Source: Desulfovibrio sp.
GTDB taxonomy: Bacteria; Desulfobacterota; Desulfovibrionia; Desulfovibrionales; Desulfovibrionaceae
Assembly: GCA_017396005.1 (NCBI GenBank)
Contig: JAFQNG010000050.1
Span: 1 to 53,336 of the forward strand
Direction of reading: 5' to 3'
Length of the DNA: 53,336 nt
Part shown: in pieces, positions 41,720-51,483 of the stretch
How positions within the stretch are numbered: the stretch's first letter is position 1
How the letters are laid out: each line of letters starts with the position of its first letter
The notes under the pieces: model-generated
What the model was told of the DNA's origin: nothing
Seen by the model: only the letters and a program-made list of their open reading frames with translations
The model's database searches: none
Program-made: the position numbers and the translations under genes

Positions 41720-42658
41720 ATGCCAGCACCAGCCGTCAGCATCATCATCCCCAGCTACAACTATGGCCGTTATTTGCCGCTAACGTTGCGTTCTGCTTTG
41801 GGCCAGACTCTTGCGGATGTGGAAGTCATAGCCGTGGATGACGGCTCTACAGATGAATCTTTGCAAATTTTGCGCGAGGTTGCCGAGCAGGACGCGCGGT
41901 TGCGCGTTTTTACACATCCAGACGGGAAAAATCGCGGCCTGCCTGCCACATTGGCGCTGGCCTTAAGTCACGCAAAGGGAGAGTGGCTGGCTGTGCTGGA
42001 GGCTGATGATCTCTGGCTGCCCACCTGTCTGGAAGAGCGTCTGCATGCGGCCTGTCAGACAGGCGCGGACGTGGTGCTCAATGATATTTCCTTGTTGGCC
42101 ATGCCCGGTGCTGCCACAGGCTGGTTTGAAAGCTATGTGCCGCGCGTCATGGACTGGCACAGGGCACAGGCGCAGGGAGAGGACGGGCAGGCAAGGTCAT
42201 ATGCGCCTGGGCCGGCGTTTTTGCTGGAAAATAAAATCCCCACACTCTCCTGTGCCATGGTGCGTACCAGCCTCATGCGCAGTATTTCGCTGCAAAGCCC
42301 GGTCAGACGCTGGTTGGATTGGTGGCTGTGGGCGCAACTTTCCCTCGAAAATACTTTCGCTTTTGTACCGCAGAGGCTCACGCGCTGGCGTCTGCACGCC
42401 TCAAGCCAGCATGCCCGGGAAGAGCCTGGAAAATATTTGGATGACTATGCCCGCATGGGGCAGGGGCTGCGCAAACTCTGGCTGCGCCCTCTCTTGCGTG
42501 GTCGTTGCTGGGGCTGGGCAGCGTTTCTCTGCCTGCCGTCACTATTGCGTGTGGGCCTGCGCCTGGGCCTGGGCTTTTTGACACAGGGGCCATGGCAGCT
42601 TTCTCGTGGCATATGGGGCCGCTTGCGCTTCAGCGGCAGGGGCCTCCGCAAACTGTAA
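41720..42658 (+). CDS. Glycosyltransferase family 2 protein
   Basis: GT-A fold enzyme, probably adding a sugar in a surface polysaccharide. The nucleotide-sugar site is clear: VSIIIPSYNYGRYLPLTLRS, VIAVDDGSTDESL and VLEADDLW (the acidic cluster standing in for DxD). The C-terminal 70 residues are basic and partly hydrophobic, suggesting membrane association without a true helix bundle. Length 312. The ATG at 41720 (MPAPAVSII) lies 15 bp after the terminator of the repeat-protein gene. First gene of the polysaccharide cluster. Confidence 0.9.
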   Translation: MPAPAVSIIIPSYNYGRYLPLTLRSALGQTLADVEVIAVDDGSTDESLQILREVAEQDARLRVFTHPDGKNRGLPATLALALSHAKGEWLAVLEADDLWLPTCLEERLHAACQTGADVVLNDISLLAMPGAATGWFESYVPRVMDWHRAQAQGEDGQARSYAPGPAFLLENKIPTLSCAMVRTSLMRSISLQSPVRRWLDWWLWAQLSLENTFAFVPQRLTRWRLHASSQHAREEPGKYLDDYARMGQGLRKLWLRPLLRGRCWGWAAFLCLPSLLRVGLRLGLGFLTQGPWQLSRGIWGRLRFSGRGLRKL

Positions 42659-42976
42659 ATGGGCTGTGCTATGAGTACAAAAACAAAAATCAGCCTGCTG
42701 CAGGATGCTTTGGCCATCATGCGCAGGGCCTGCAACGGCAGACCATACGGCAATCAGGCAGAGCTTGCCAGAGCTACCGGCGTTTCTGAGGCCAATATTT
42801 CGCGCTGGCTCAGTGGCAAGAGCAGGCCGACCCTGACCAAGCTGGAACCTGTACTGCAGGTTCTGGGAGTGCGACTGGTGCAGGCACACAGACAGCGTGT
42901 CAGCCAGGAGAAAAAGCCCAGACGTATACGCATCTCACGCCGCAGGACTGCACGAAAATGCGTTACAGCCCATTAG
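42659..42976 (+). CDS. Small helix-turn-helix (XRE/HipB-like) DNA-binding protein
   Basis: About 105 residues. The helix-turn-helix is plain: NQAELARATGVSEANISRWL followed by SGKSRPTLTKLEPVLQVLGV. A strongly basic tail follows (KKPRRIRISRRR). The ATG at 42659 touches the glycosyltransferase stop; an alternative start is 42671. The end overlaps the next gene by 19 bp. A regulator in the middle of a polysaccharide operon may control the cluster itself. Target unknown. Confidence 0.8.
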   Translation: MGCAMSTKTKISLLQDALAIMRRACNGRPYGNQAELARATGVSEANISRWLSGKSRPTLTKLEPVLQVLGVRLVQAHRQRVSQEKKPRRIRISRRRTARKCVTAH

Positions 42977-45936
42977 CAGCCCTGTTGTTATTGCCAGCAT
43001 CCAAAGCTGTGTACGGCAGCTGGTCGGCGTGGCGGCAGGCCTGGGGCATGGGTGCACGCGCATTCTTTGCACAGGTGGTCAGGCGAGGCCCCAAAACAGT
43101 ACGCCGTAGTGGATCACTGCTGAGGGATATGTGCGTCTATTATCCCATGCAGATGGGCCTTGAACTTCTGCGCGGTTTGAGCCTGAGGCAGCTGCTGCGC
43201 AAGGGATGGTATATACTGCGTTTGCGCATGAATGGCGGCACGGCAGAGCAGGACAACGCTGATGCTGAACAGGCGGGCTGGGTGGACAACCGCTTGCCCT
43301 TTGTACCTGTGGAGCACATCAGGGCACTGATGGCTGACCCGGATATCAAAGTCGTCAGCTTCGATATTTTCGATACGCTGCTGCTGCGCCCGGTACTTGA
43401 GCCCGCAGACATCTTCTTGTTGCTGGCCCGCAAGCTGGACCCTTTGTATAATGTGGATTTCCAGCGTATGCGTGGTACTGCCGAGGCTGGTCTGGGTATG
43501 CCCAATGCCCGCCTTGACGACATCTATGCCCATATGGCTCGGTGTTATGGCCTTTCTGACGCAACGCGTGACGCCCTCAAGGCAGAGGAGATAGCCTGCG
43601 AGAGAACATTGCTGACGCCGCGCCCGGATGTCATGGCCCTGTATGAGGAGGCAAGACGACTGGGCAAGCGTGTCATTGCCGTGTCAGACATGTATCTGCC
43701 TGCCTCCTTGCTGGCCGACATCCTGCGCGAAAAGGGCCTTCCGGTAGATGCCCTCTATGTTTCCTGCGAGTATGGGGTCCGCAAAAGCGGTGGGGGCCTT
43801 TATGAGCGCATGCTGGCGCAGGAAGGTGTACAGGCCGCCGCAATACTGCATGTGGGCGATAACTTTCAGTCAGACTGTGTGCAGGCCCTCAAAAAGAATA
43901 TCTGTGCAGTATGGCTGCCCTCCATTGTGGAAACAGCGTTGGGCTGCGAAGAAGTGCGGCAGACCTTTGATGCAGCTGTCAGGCAGGAACCCATGCTGTC
44001 GTTCTATCTGGGCCATGCGCTCAACCGCCTCTACGGCAGACAGGATCAGGCCCCTGAGCTGCTGGCCCGTATCAGAGATCTGCGGCATCTGACAGAATTG
44101 TGCATCGCACCGCTTGTTGCAGCTTTCGCTGTATTTCTGAATACCGACAAGGACATACAGAGCCGTTACAGGCATGTCCATTTCGCTTCACGCGATGGCT
44201 GGCTGCCGTATGTGGTCTACGAGGCCCTGCGAACTCGTCTGGGCGGCATACCCGGCAAATACTTTTACGCAGGCCGACGCGCCTACTATCCCTTCCTGCA
44301 TGACGACTTTTTCGCCTTTGCCCGTTCGCTGCACCGTGCGGCAGACGTGCAGGGCTATACCTTGCGCCATTTTATCAGAGCGTGGTTCTGTGGAAGCCCC
44401 TTGCAGACACAACTGGAACAGAACTGTACTGAAGCAGAACTGGCGTTGCCCTTTTTTCTCCACAAGGAGGAATGCCTTTCGATTCTGGAACGTTGTAGGG
44501 AATGTATAGATGCCTTTTTTCAGAGCAAGCGGGACAGAGCTCAAAAGTATTACCGTTCTGTCTTTACAGAGCCGGAAGAGCGACATCTGGTTTTCGATTT
44601 GGGCTATTCCGGCTCAGTGGGCATAGCTCTGAGCAAAGCTCTGAACAAGCCTGTCGATAAGCTTTATTTCTGGCAGAGCGAGGCCAATGCCGCAGCTGAT
44701 AAAAAATATGGCAGTACGACGCGCCTGTTTATGGGAAATACGTCGTATATCCCATATCATCTTGTACTGGAAGAATTGTTTTCTCCCTATACCGGCGGTG
44801 TGAATGATTTTGATGAGCAGGGTACACCCTTGCTGGATTCAGTAGATATGCCTTGTATGGAAAAGCAAAATTTTTCCATCATAGAAAATACTAGTCTGAG
44901 CTTTATTGAAACATTTGTATCATGTCTGAGCGAATATATTCGATTTGCTTCTCTATATCGTCCTTTTGCTATATGTAATATAATGCATGATTTTTTATGG
45001 AAAACGCCATATTGTAACCTTTCTATACTAAAAAATATAAAATTTTCTGATCCAGTATATCATAATAAAGATAGTTCTCTCGAATATAAAATTGAAAAAT
45101 TTTTCTCTGTAAAAAATGTTTTTTCAGGTACGGGTTTTGATAATCCATGGTATGCTGTTAGAGATAAGTTTTTGTACGATAGCACAAGAATGAATATCGG
45201 TATACATGTACACCTCTTTCATACTGAGATGACTGATGAGATCATCCGCTATCTTCAGGATTTTCCTGCCAGATTCGATCTGTATTGTACCATAACCGAT
45301 ATGAGCTTTGCAGCCACGGCAGAAAAAATTTTCAGTACAGCTCTCTTGCCGCAGCTCGACAGGTTGCAGATCGTTCCTGTCCCCAATCGAGGACGTGATG
45401 TGGCCCCCTGGGTTCTGAGCCTGCGCCCCTGGCAGGAAAACTATGACGTGTTTTGCCATATCCATACCAAGGCTTCTGACATGGGCCGCAAGGACGAGTG
45501 GCGGCGCTACCTGTATGACAATCTCATCAGTGCCGATGCTGCGGCTCGAATCCTTGGTATTTTCCAGCAGCATCCAGAAGTCGGCTGTATCTTTCCGGCC
45601 ATCTATCCGCGACTGCGACAGGTCATGATTCGCGTTGGTGTGCCCTTGTACGGCTCTGAGCATGAATACCAGCTCATTACCGACCTGTTGCAACGGATGG
45701 GTTTGGATAGTGAATACTGTCTGTCAGATCAGTTTTTTTCAGGGGGGACCATGCTCTGGTACAGGCCTGAAGCCCTCAGGCAGCTTTTCAGCGTGGATCT
45801 GCACCTGGAAGAATTTGAGCCTGAGCCCATTGGGGTAGGCGGTACACTGGCCCACGCCATTGAGCGCCTGCCCGCTGTCATTGCCATGCGTAATGGCTAT
45901 GATGTGAAAACCCTTACCATAAGGCCAGCCTCATGA
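42958..45936 (+). CDS. HAD-like hydrolase fused to RgpF (rhamnan synthesis F) domain
   Basis: A 992-residue two-part protein. About residues 130-330 form a HAD fold (VVSFDIFDTLLLRP with D136/D139, AVSDMYLPASLL, HVGDNFQSD), followed by a long region also seen in COG5610-type proteins. From about 745 to the end is an RgpF-like domain (IHVHLFHTEMTDEIIRYL, PVPNRGRDVAPWVL, FFSGGTMLWYRPEAL). RgpF is linked to polysaccharide side-chain assembly in streptococci. The bases about 44870-45180, between the parts, are markedly AT-rich, suggesting a recombined patch. It overlaps both neighbours. Confidence 0.85.
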   Translation: MRYSPLAALLLLPASKAVYGSWSAWRQAWGMGARAFFAQVVRRGPKTVRRSGSLLRDMCVYYPMQMGLELLRGLSLRQLLRKGWYILRLRMNGGTAEQDNADAEQAGWVDNRLPFVPVEHIRALMADPDIKVVSFDIFDTLLLRPVLEPADIFLLLARKLDPLYNVDFQRMRGTAEAGLGMPNARLDDIYAHMARCYGLSDATRDALKAEEIACERTLLTPRPDVMALYEEARRLGKRVIAVSDMYLPASLLADILREKGLPVDALYVSCEYGVRKSGGGLYERMLAQEGVQAAAILHVGDNFQSDCVQALKKNICAVWLPSIVETALGCEEVRQTFDAAVRQEPMLSFYLGHALNRLYGRQDQAPELLARIRDLRHLTELCIAPLVAAFAVFLNTDKDIQSRYRHVHFASRDGWLPYVVYEALRTRLGGIPGKYFYAGRRAYYPFLHDDFFAFARSLHRAADVQGYTLRHFIRAWFCGSPLQTQLEQNCTEAELALPFFLHKEECLSILERCRECIDAFFQSKRDRAQKYYRSVFTEPEERHLVFDLGYSGSVGIALSKALNKPVDKLYFWQSEANAAADKKYGSTTRLFMGNTSYIPYHLVLEELFSPYTGGVNDFDEQGTPLLDSVDMPCMEKQNFSIIENTSLSFIETFVSCLSEYIRFASLYRPFAICNIMHDFLWKTPYCNLSILKNIKFSDPVYHNKDSSLEYKIEKFFSVKNVFSGTGFDNPWYAVRDKFLYDSTRMNIGIHVHLFHTEMTDEIIRYLQDFPARFDLYCTITDMSFAATAEKIFSTALLPQLDRLQIVPVPNRGRDVAPWVLSLRPWQENYDVFCHIHTKASDMGRKDEWRRYLYDNLISADAAARILGIFQQHPEVGCIFPAIYPRLRQVMIRVGVPLYGSEHEYQLITDLLQRMGLDSEYCLSDQFFSGGTMLWYRPEALRQLFSVDLHLEEFEPEPIGVGGTLAHAIERLPAVIAMRNGYDVKTLTIRPAS

Positions 45937-46886
45937 TGCCGGACAAAACGAGCATAGTGCATGACATTCTGAAACATACTGCCCACATGCAACAGCCTGA
46001 TCGTCTTGCAGGGGGCTCCTGGGCTGCGCATATCCCTTTTGCTTTCTGGCTTGTGGAAGCGACAAGGCCCCGTTTGCTGGTAGAGCTGGGCACTTTTACC
46101 GGCACATCGTTCTGTGCGTTCTGTCAGCAGGTCAGACGGCTTGGCTTGGACTGCATGTGCTATGCTGTGGACAGCTGGGAAGGTGACAGCCAGGCAACGT
46201 TTTATGACGCTTCTGTATATGATGATCTGCAGGCGTACGTCGCAGAGCACTACTCCTATTTTGCCCATCTTATCAGAGAGCAGTTTGATAACGCCCTGGG
46301 TCTGTTCAGGGACGGCAGCATAGATCTGCTGCATATCGACGGCTATCACAGCTGTGAAGCAATGCTGCATGACTTTGAAACATGGCTGCCCAAAATGTCG
46401 AGTCAGGGCGTGGTGCTGATGCACGATATCAATGCCAGAATACCTGGCTATGGTGGGGTACGCGCCTGGGAGGAGATCTCAGCGCGTTTTCCACATTTTA
46501 CCTTTGAGCATGGTTATGGGCTTGGCGTGTTGCTGACTGGTACAGATATCCCACAAGAACTGCAATATCTTGTACAGTGTCAGGGAAAACAGCCTGCAGG
46601 CGAGGAAGTACGTCAGCATTTCATGTTCCTCGGCACATGGCATGAGGCCATGCAACGTGTACTTCTGGAAAGGGATGATTTACGGCGACAGCTTGCAGAA
46701 GAACAGCAGCGGCATACTGAAAGCCGTGAAGCAGCGACACGCTGTATACAGGATGCCCAATGCCGCATGAATGAACTTACAAAGGCTACTGAGGTCATGT
46801 TGTCCCGATATGAAAAGAGCCTTTCATGGCGAGTGACAAAACCCTTGAGGTCGATCGCCAATTGGGTACGAAAATTGAGATATTGA
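45933..46886 (+). CDS. SAM-dependent methyltransferase with C-terminal coiled coil
   Basis: A 317-residue class I methyltransferase of the Methyltransf_24 kind. SAM site LLVELGTFTGTSFCAF, then CYAVDSWEGD and IDLLHIDGYHSCEA, with GVVLMHDIN closing the fold. Residues about 245-290 are a coiled coil (RDDLRRQLAEEQQRHTESRE). The tail SLSWRVTKPLRSIANW is shared by many glycan-cluster proteins. It probably methylates a sugar of the exported polysaccharide, perhaps as a chain-terminating cap, given the ABC-type exporter next door. It overlaps the HAD-RgpF stop by 4 bp. Confidence 0.85.
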   Translation: MMPDKTSIVHDILKHTAHMQQPDRLAGGSWAAHIPFAFWLVEATRPRLLVELGTFTGTSFCAFCQQVRRLGLDCMCYAVDSWEGDSQATFYDASVYDDLQAYVAEHYSYFAHLIREQFDNALGLFRDGSIDLLHIDGYHSCEAMLHDFETWLPKMSSQGVVLMHDINARIPGYGGVRAWEEISARFPHFTFEHGYGLGVLLTGTDIPQELQYLVQCQGKQPAGEEVRQHFMFLGTWHEAMQRVLLERDDLRRQLAEEQQRHTESREAATRCIQDAQCRMNELTKATEVMLSRYEKSLSWRVTKPLRSIANWVRKLRY

Positions 46887-46901
46887 AAAAATGTATTTAA
46901 T

Positions 46902-47702
46902 ATGCTGCAATTATTAAATATTTTTGTATCAAACCGTCAGCTGATACGACAGCTTACCCTCAGGCAGATGGCCGCCCGTTACCGAGGCTCTGCCCTGGGC
47001 TATATCTGGACGCTCTCGCACCCTCTGCTCATGCTGGCAGTCTATACCCTTGTTTTTGGTGTCATCTTCAAGGCGCGCTGGGGTGTGGAGATGGATGACG
47101 GCACAGGCGCCTTTGCTGTCATCATGTTCTGCGGCATGGCGGTGTTCAATATTTTTTCGGAAACCGTCAATGGCTGTGCTCACTGCATTATCGGCAATGC
47201 CAATCTGGTCAAGAAGGTCATTTTTCCCCTTGAGATTCTGCCTGTGGTGCAGCTGCTTTCCACCACCATTCTGGGCATGGTCTGGTTTGCGCTGGTGCTG
47301 CTGGGGGCTCTGGCCCTGGGCATGCAGCCAGGCTGGACTGTTCTCTTTCTGCCCGTTCTTCTGCTCCCGCTCATGCTCATTGCCCTTGGTCTAGGCTATT
47401 TTGTAGCCGCTACGACGGTCTTTCTGCGTGATATCCCGCATCTGACCGGCATTGCCACGCACATTCTCTTTTTCATGACGCCCATCTTTTACCCTGAAAG
47501 TCTGGTGCCGGAACGCCTGCGCCTCATTCTGCAGTGTGACCCCCTCACGCCTCTGGTGGCGCAGACAAGAGAGATATTGCTCTTTGGGCGCCCCCCGGAC
47601 TGGCATATCTGCGTACTGCTCTGGCTCATTGGTCTGTGCCTCTGTCAGCTGGGCCTCATGTGGTTTATGAAGACAAGAAAGGGTTTTGCCGATGTGCTCT
47701 GA
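46902..47702 (+). CDS. Polysaccharide ABC transporter permease (Wzm-like)
   Basis: Membrane half of an O-antigen/capsule exporter. Six hydrophobic helices; conserved start IRQLTLRQMAARYRGSALGY and the ABC-2 signature region GIATHILFFMTPIFYPESLV. Length 266 is typical. It overlaps the Wzt-like gene by 11 bp. Together they move lipid-linked polysaccharide across the inner membrane. Confidence 0.93.
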   Translation: MLQLLNIFVSNRQLIRQLTLRQMAARYRGSALGYIWTLSHPLLMLAVYTLVFGVIFKARWGVEMDDGTGAFAVIMFCGMAVFNIFSETVNGCAHCIIGNANLVKKVIFPLEILPVVQLLSTTILGMVWFALVLLGALALGMQPGWTVLFLPVLLLPLMLIALGLGYFVAATTVFLRDIPHLTGIATHILFFMTPIFYPESLVPERLRLILQCDPLTPLVAQTREILLFGRPPDWHICVLLWLIGLCLCQLGLMWFMKTRKGFADVL

Positions 47703-49026
47703 GCCTGTGGTGCACGTGCAGGGTGTGGCCAAGTATTTTGAGATATACGACAAGCCCCTGCACCGCCTTCTACAGATGCTCTGGCGGGGCAGACGCAGCT
47801 ATTATCGGCAATACTGGGCTTTGCGACACATCGACCTTACGGTAGAGCGCGGCGAATGCCTGGGTATCATTGGCCGTAATGGCGCAGGCAAAAGCACGTT
47901 ACTGCAGATTCTGGCAGGTACGCTGACGCCCTCCAGCGGGTCTGTGGAAGTTTCAGGCAGGGTAGCGGCCCTGCTGGAACTGGGCAGCGGCTTTAACCCG
48001 GAATTTACAGGTCGTGAAAACGTCAGGCTCAATGCTGCCATCCTTGGGCTCAGCCCGGCAGACATAGAAGAACGATTTGAGGCCATTGCCGCTTTTGCCG
48101 ATATAGGCGACTTCATGGATCAGCCGGTCAAAAGCTATTCCAGCGGTATGGCATTGCGGCTGGCCTTTGCCGTCATGGCCCATGTGGATGCGGATATCCT
48201 CATCATTGATGAGGCACTGGCCGTGGGTGATGCCTTTTTTACCCAGAAGTGCATGCGTTTTCTGCGTGAGTTCATGCGCCATAAAACAGTCATCTTTGTC
48301 AGCCATGACACTGCAGCTGTATGCAGTCTGTGCAGTCGTGCCGTTCTGCTGCACAATGGGGAAATAGCCCTTTCCGGCAGCCCCAGAGAAGTTTCACAGC
48401 GCTATCTGGAAGAGCTGTATGCAGAGCAGCAGGGGGAAAGCTGCCTGCAGGGGCAGAGCACAGCAGCACAGGCAGCTGATGTGGAGGTCGAGTATCGCGA
48501 CATGCGGGCAGACCTTTTCAATGGCAGTACACTGCGCAATGACATAGAAGTTTTTCGTTTTGACCCTCAGGCCGCTTCTTTCGGTAAGGGCGGGGCCAGC
48601 ATAGAACGCGTCTGGCTGTCTGATATACAGGAGCGCCCTCTGCAGTGGATAGTGGGGGGAGAGCGCGTCAATCTGCATGCCCTGTGCCGGGCACAACAGA
48701 CCATACACAGGCCCATAGTAGGCTTTTTCATCAGCAATGCCTATGGGCAGCACCTTTTTGGGGATAATACCTTCCTGACCTATGCGCACAACCCCCTGAC
48801 GCTGGAGGCAGGCCAGAGCTTTGAGGCCGTGTTTTCCTTTCGTATGCCCGTTCTGGCAGCAGGGCAATACTTTGTCAGCCTGGCCATTGCCGAGGGTACA
48901 CAGGGCAGCCACGTGCAGCATCAGTGGGCGCATGAGGCCCTGAGCTTTGTTTCGCATTCCACCAGCTGCACGGCTGGCCTTATGGGTATACCCATGCTGG
49001 ATATACGCCTGGAGAGGCAGGGCTGA
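47692..49026 (+). CDS. Polysaccharide ABC transporter ATPase with glycan-binding tail (Wzt-like)
   Basis: ATPase half of the exporter. Walker A GIIGRNGAGKST, signature YSSGMALRLAF, Walker B ILIIDEALAVGDAFF, switch FVSHDT. Residues about 290-444 form the extra beta-rich domain of Wzt proteins that reads the chain end (VGFFISNAYGQHLFGDNTFL, GQYFVSLAIAEG), so the chain is probably finished by a cap such as a methyl group before export. Start at ATG 47692 with AAAGGG upstream; a TTG two codons earlier is less likely. Confidence 0.93.
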   Translation: MCSEPVVHVQGVAKYFEIYDKPLHRLLQMLWRGRRSYYRQYWALRHIDLTVERGECLGIIGRNGAGKSTLLQILAGTLTPSSGSVEVSGRVAALLELGSGFNPEFTGRENVRLNAAILGLSPADIEERFEAIAAFADIGDFMDQPVKSYSSGMALRLAFAVMAHVDADILIIDEALAVGDAFFTQKCMRFLREFMRHKTVIFVSHDTAAVCSLCSRAVLLHNGEIALSGSPREVSQRYLEELYAEQQGESCLQGQSTAAQAADVEVEYRDMRADLFNGSTLRNDIEVFRFDPQAASFGKGGASIERVWLSDIQERPLQWIVGGERVNLHALCRAQQTIHRPIVGFFISNAYGQHLFGDNTFLTYAHNPLTLEAGQSFEAVFSFRMPVLAAGQYFVSLAIAEGTQGSHVQHQWAHEALSFVSHSTSCTAGLMGIPMLDIRLERQG

Positions 49027-49047
49027 TGAGCTCGGCAGGGGCATGAT

Positions 49048-50907
49048 ATGGATCTGCAGGCTGCCTTGCTGATTCGGGATCTGCGGCGTTTTCTGGCTGT
49101 ACTGCCTGCCTGGGTGGGGCGGCGGGTCTGCATCCTGCTGGTCCTTATGCTGGTGCTGGCAGGGGTGGAAGTGCTGGCCATCTTTTCCATGTCGCTCATG
49201 GCCATGAGCATAGCTGCCCCGCAGACAGTGCTCAATCATCCCATGGTGCAGGCGCTCCTGCACCATATGCCATGGCTGGCTGCAATATGTGCAGAACCGC
49301 GCCTTTTCAGCCTCTGTACGGGCCTTCTGGTGGTGGGCTGCACAGTGCTCAAAAGCGGCCTGGCCGCGCTTACGGCCTGGCAAAGCGCCATACTGGGCGA
49401 AGATATTGCCATCAGCGCAGGCAGCCGCATGCTGCATCATTACCTCTATGCCGACTATGTGCAGCACCTCACAGGTGACAGTAAGGCCATGTTTCAGGCC
49501 CTGAGCTGGAAAGACAGCATAGCCGAATACATGGTCAATATCCTCAGCGTCTATACCTACGGCATCACCGCGGCAGCGCTCTTCGTGGCCCTTGTCAGCG
49601 CCACACCGGCAGTCATTTTGGTCTGCCTGTGCTGTGTGGCTGGCATCACCTTTGCCATCTACCGGGCCATGAGGGCTGCCATCGACAGGGCAGGGGCCAG
49701 GGCAGCGCAAAGCAGCCTCGAGGTCAACAGCACTGTCATGACCGCCATGAACGGCATACGCGAGGTGCTCATCTATCAGCAGCAGCCGGTATTCTGGCAA
49801 AAATATGTGGCGGCCTGCGGCAAGGGCCGTACTGCCAGAGCTTTTCTGACTGTAGCCCCGCCCATCCCCACCTGGATACTGGAAATATTCGGCTTTCTGA
49901 CCATACCGGCCACCATTGCCATGATGATGGTCGTCAGTGACGCTCAAATGCCGGCCATCACGGCTGTTATCACCATTATCATGCTGGCGGCCTGGCGGGT
50001 ACTGCCCCTGCTGAACCGCTCTGTGGGCTGCCTTGTCACGCTGCGTGGGCAGCGGCCCATGGCCATGAGCGGTCTGGAGCGGCTGGAAGCCATGGGAAAA
50101 GCAGAAGAGCCATTGCCGCCGGAGCCGACTTCGGGCTTTCGCTTTAAACGTGAGATCAGCCTGCAGGACGCGACATTTACCTGGCCAGGCAGTGGGCAGT
50201 CTGCCCTGTCAGATATCAGCCTGACCATAGCCAGAGGGGAGCAGATTGGCATTATCGGGCCGTCAGGCTCTGGCAAATCCACCCTTGTGGGCCTGCTCTG
50301 CGGTCTGCTGCCTCTGAGTGGCGGGCAGATGCTGGTGGACGGCAGAGAACTGTCACAGGAAGAAAAGGCCGCTTTTGCCCGACGTATAGGCTATGTGCCG
50401 CAAAATGCCTGCCTTTTCGAGGGCAGTGTGGCTGCCAATGTGGCCTTCTGTGAATGGGGCAGACCGCCCGACAGGGCCAGAGCTGCCAGGGCCTGTCGTA
50501 TGGCAGCACTTGACCTGGTGGAGCAGGATGCGCGTGGTCTGGATTATCCTGTGGGTGAGCAGGGGGCAGGGCTGTCCGGCGGGCAGGCACAGCGCCTGGT
50601 GCTGGCGCGCGCCCTCTATGCCGAGCCGGACCTGCTGGTACTGGACGAATCCACCAGCGCGCTGGACATGGGCACAGAAAAGGCCATCATGCAGACCATA
50701 GAGGGTCTCAGAGGCCAGCTGACCATGGTCATGGTGGCCCACCGCCTGAGCACGGTAGCAAGCTGCGATCGGCTCGTATGGATGGAAAAGGGCCGCATAC
50801 GCGCCGCTGGCCAACCGGAAACAATATTGCCGCTGTACAGACAATCCTTGGAACAAATCGAAATTCACCCGAAATCTGCTTCGACGAGAGCTGCAGACCG
50901 TTGTTGA
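49048..50907 (+). CDS. ABC exporter, fused membrane and ATPase domains (MsbA/PglK-like)
   Basis: A 619-residue half-transporter with six helices in the first 330 residues and an ATPase: Walker A GPSGSGKST, signature LSGGQAQR, Walker B LLVLDESTSALD, switch MVAHRLST. The type fits flippases for lipid-linked sugars or small lipids, and its place after wzm-wzt suggests a glycan precursor. The last 20 or so residues read QIEIHPKSASTRAADRC, unlike the rest, and the border with the degraded region follows at once, so the 3' end may have been altered by recombination. Confidence 0.88.
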   Translation: MDLQAALLIRDLRRFLAVLPAWVGRRVCILLVLMLVLAGVEVLAIFSMSLMAMSIAAPQTVLNHPMVQALLHHMPWLAAICAEPRLFSLCTGLLVVGCTVLKSGLAALTAWQSAILGEDIAISAGSRMLHHYLYADYVQHLTGDSKAMFQALSWKDSIAEYMVNILSVYTYGITAAALFVALVSATPAVILVCLCCVAGITFAIYRAMRAAIDRAGARAAQSSLEVNSTVMTAMNGIREVLIYQQQPVFWQKYVAACGKGRTARAFLTVAPPIPTWILEIFGFLTIPATIAMMMVVSDAQMPAITAVITIIMLAAWRVLPLLNRSVGCLVTLRGQRPMAMSGLERLEAMGKAEEPLPPEPTSGFRFKREISLQDATFTWPGSGQSALSDISLTIARGEQIGIIGPSGSGKSTLVGLLCGLLPLSGGQMLVDGRELSQEEKAAFARRIGYVPQNACLFEGSVAANVAFCEWGRPPDRARAARACRMAALDLVEQDARGLDYPVGEQGAGLSGGQAQRLVLARALYAEPDLLVLDESTSALDMGTEKAIMQTIEGLRGQLTMVMVAHRLSTVASCDRLVWMEKGRIRAAGQPETILPLYRQSLEQIEIHPKSASTRAADRC

Positions 50908-51174
50908 GCGGCTTTGCCTTGCGGCAGGTTTCGCGCCCTGGTCGAAACGCCGTCCAAGCGCGGAGGGATTCCATCCCCCGTCTCTCCCCCTGTTCCACTC
51001 ACGAACGACAGGAGCAACCTGACAAGACACAAGTGACGGGTTCTTCGAGGCTGATTGTCAATGAGCACGTATTCAATTTGAAGTAAGTTTTTTCGTTAGT
51101 CAATGAAAAAAGTTTCTGCAATTTCTCTACGAAGAAAGTTTATGCTACAAAAGGAGGAAAAAGGAGTGGAACTC
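50908..51174. other. Intergenic stretch at the border of the accessory region
   Basis: No gene, tRNA or strong repeat was recognised. Composition changes from GC-rich to AT-rich around 51060. No convincing terminator follows the ABC exporter. Confidence 0.4.
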
Positions 51175-51456
51175 ATGCTATCCAAGCAAGATATGGACGC
51201 CTTGCACGAGGCGATCCGGGTCTCTCTTGTAGCAAGGCAAGAGGAATTGAAGCTTTCTGATGAAAAGCTTGGCAAACAGGCATTCGGCTTCATGGCTGCC
51301 CCTAGAATGAAGATTCAAGCCTTGTTTGTAGCCCAGGGGAAGGGTGAGCGGCGACGTCCACAAGTCATAAATATAGCTGAGCTGATGAATCTTTGTGAGG
51401 CGATGGGCCTTTCATGGCAGGATGAAATCAGGAAAGCCTTAAAGGCCATATCCTAG
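51175..51456 (+). CDS. Small regulator-like protein, unknown family
   Basis: A 93-residue protein starting MLSKQDMDALHEAIRVSL. The ATG at 51175 has GGAGTGG upstream; an earlier ATG at 51103 adds 24 residues without a ribosome-binding site. The middle (EKLGKQAFGFMAAPRMKIQAL, INIAELMNLCEAMGL) resembles phage or plasmid helix-turn-helix proteins in pattern, but I do not recognise a family. It lies alone in a degraded region and has its own terminator. Confidence 0.6.
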   Translation: MLSKQDMDALHEAIRVSLVARQEELKLSDEKLGKQAFGFMAAPRMKIQALFVAQGKGERRRPQVINIAELMNLCEAMGLSWQDEIRKALKAIS

Positions 51457-51483
51457 TGGTAGCGAGATTTCACGGAGACAGAA

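Noticed and set aside
44824-44834. GGTACACCC match to the crossover-site centre inside the HAD-RgpF gene
   Set aside because: Only the centre matches by chance; the flanking arms do not.
48394-49947. 517-codon minus-strand open frame across the wzt/ABC exporter border
   Set aside because: It spans two confident plus-strand genes, is His/Gln-rich in the way of shadow frames and has no motif.
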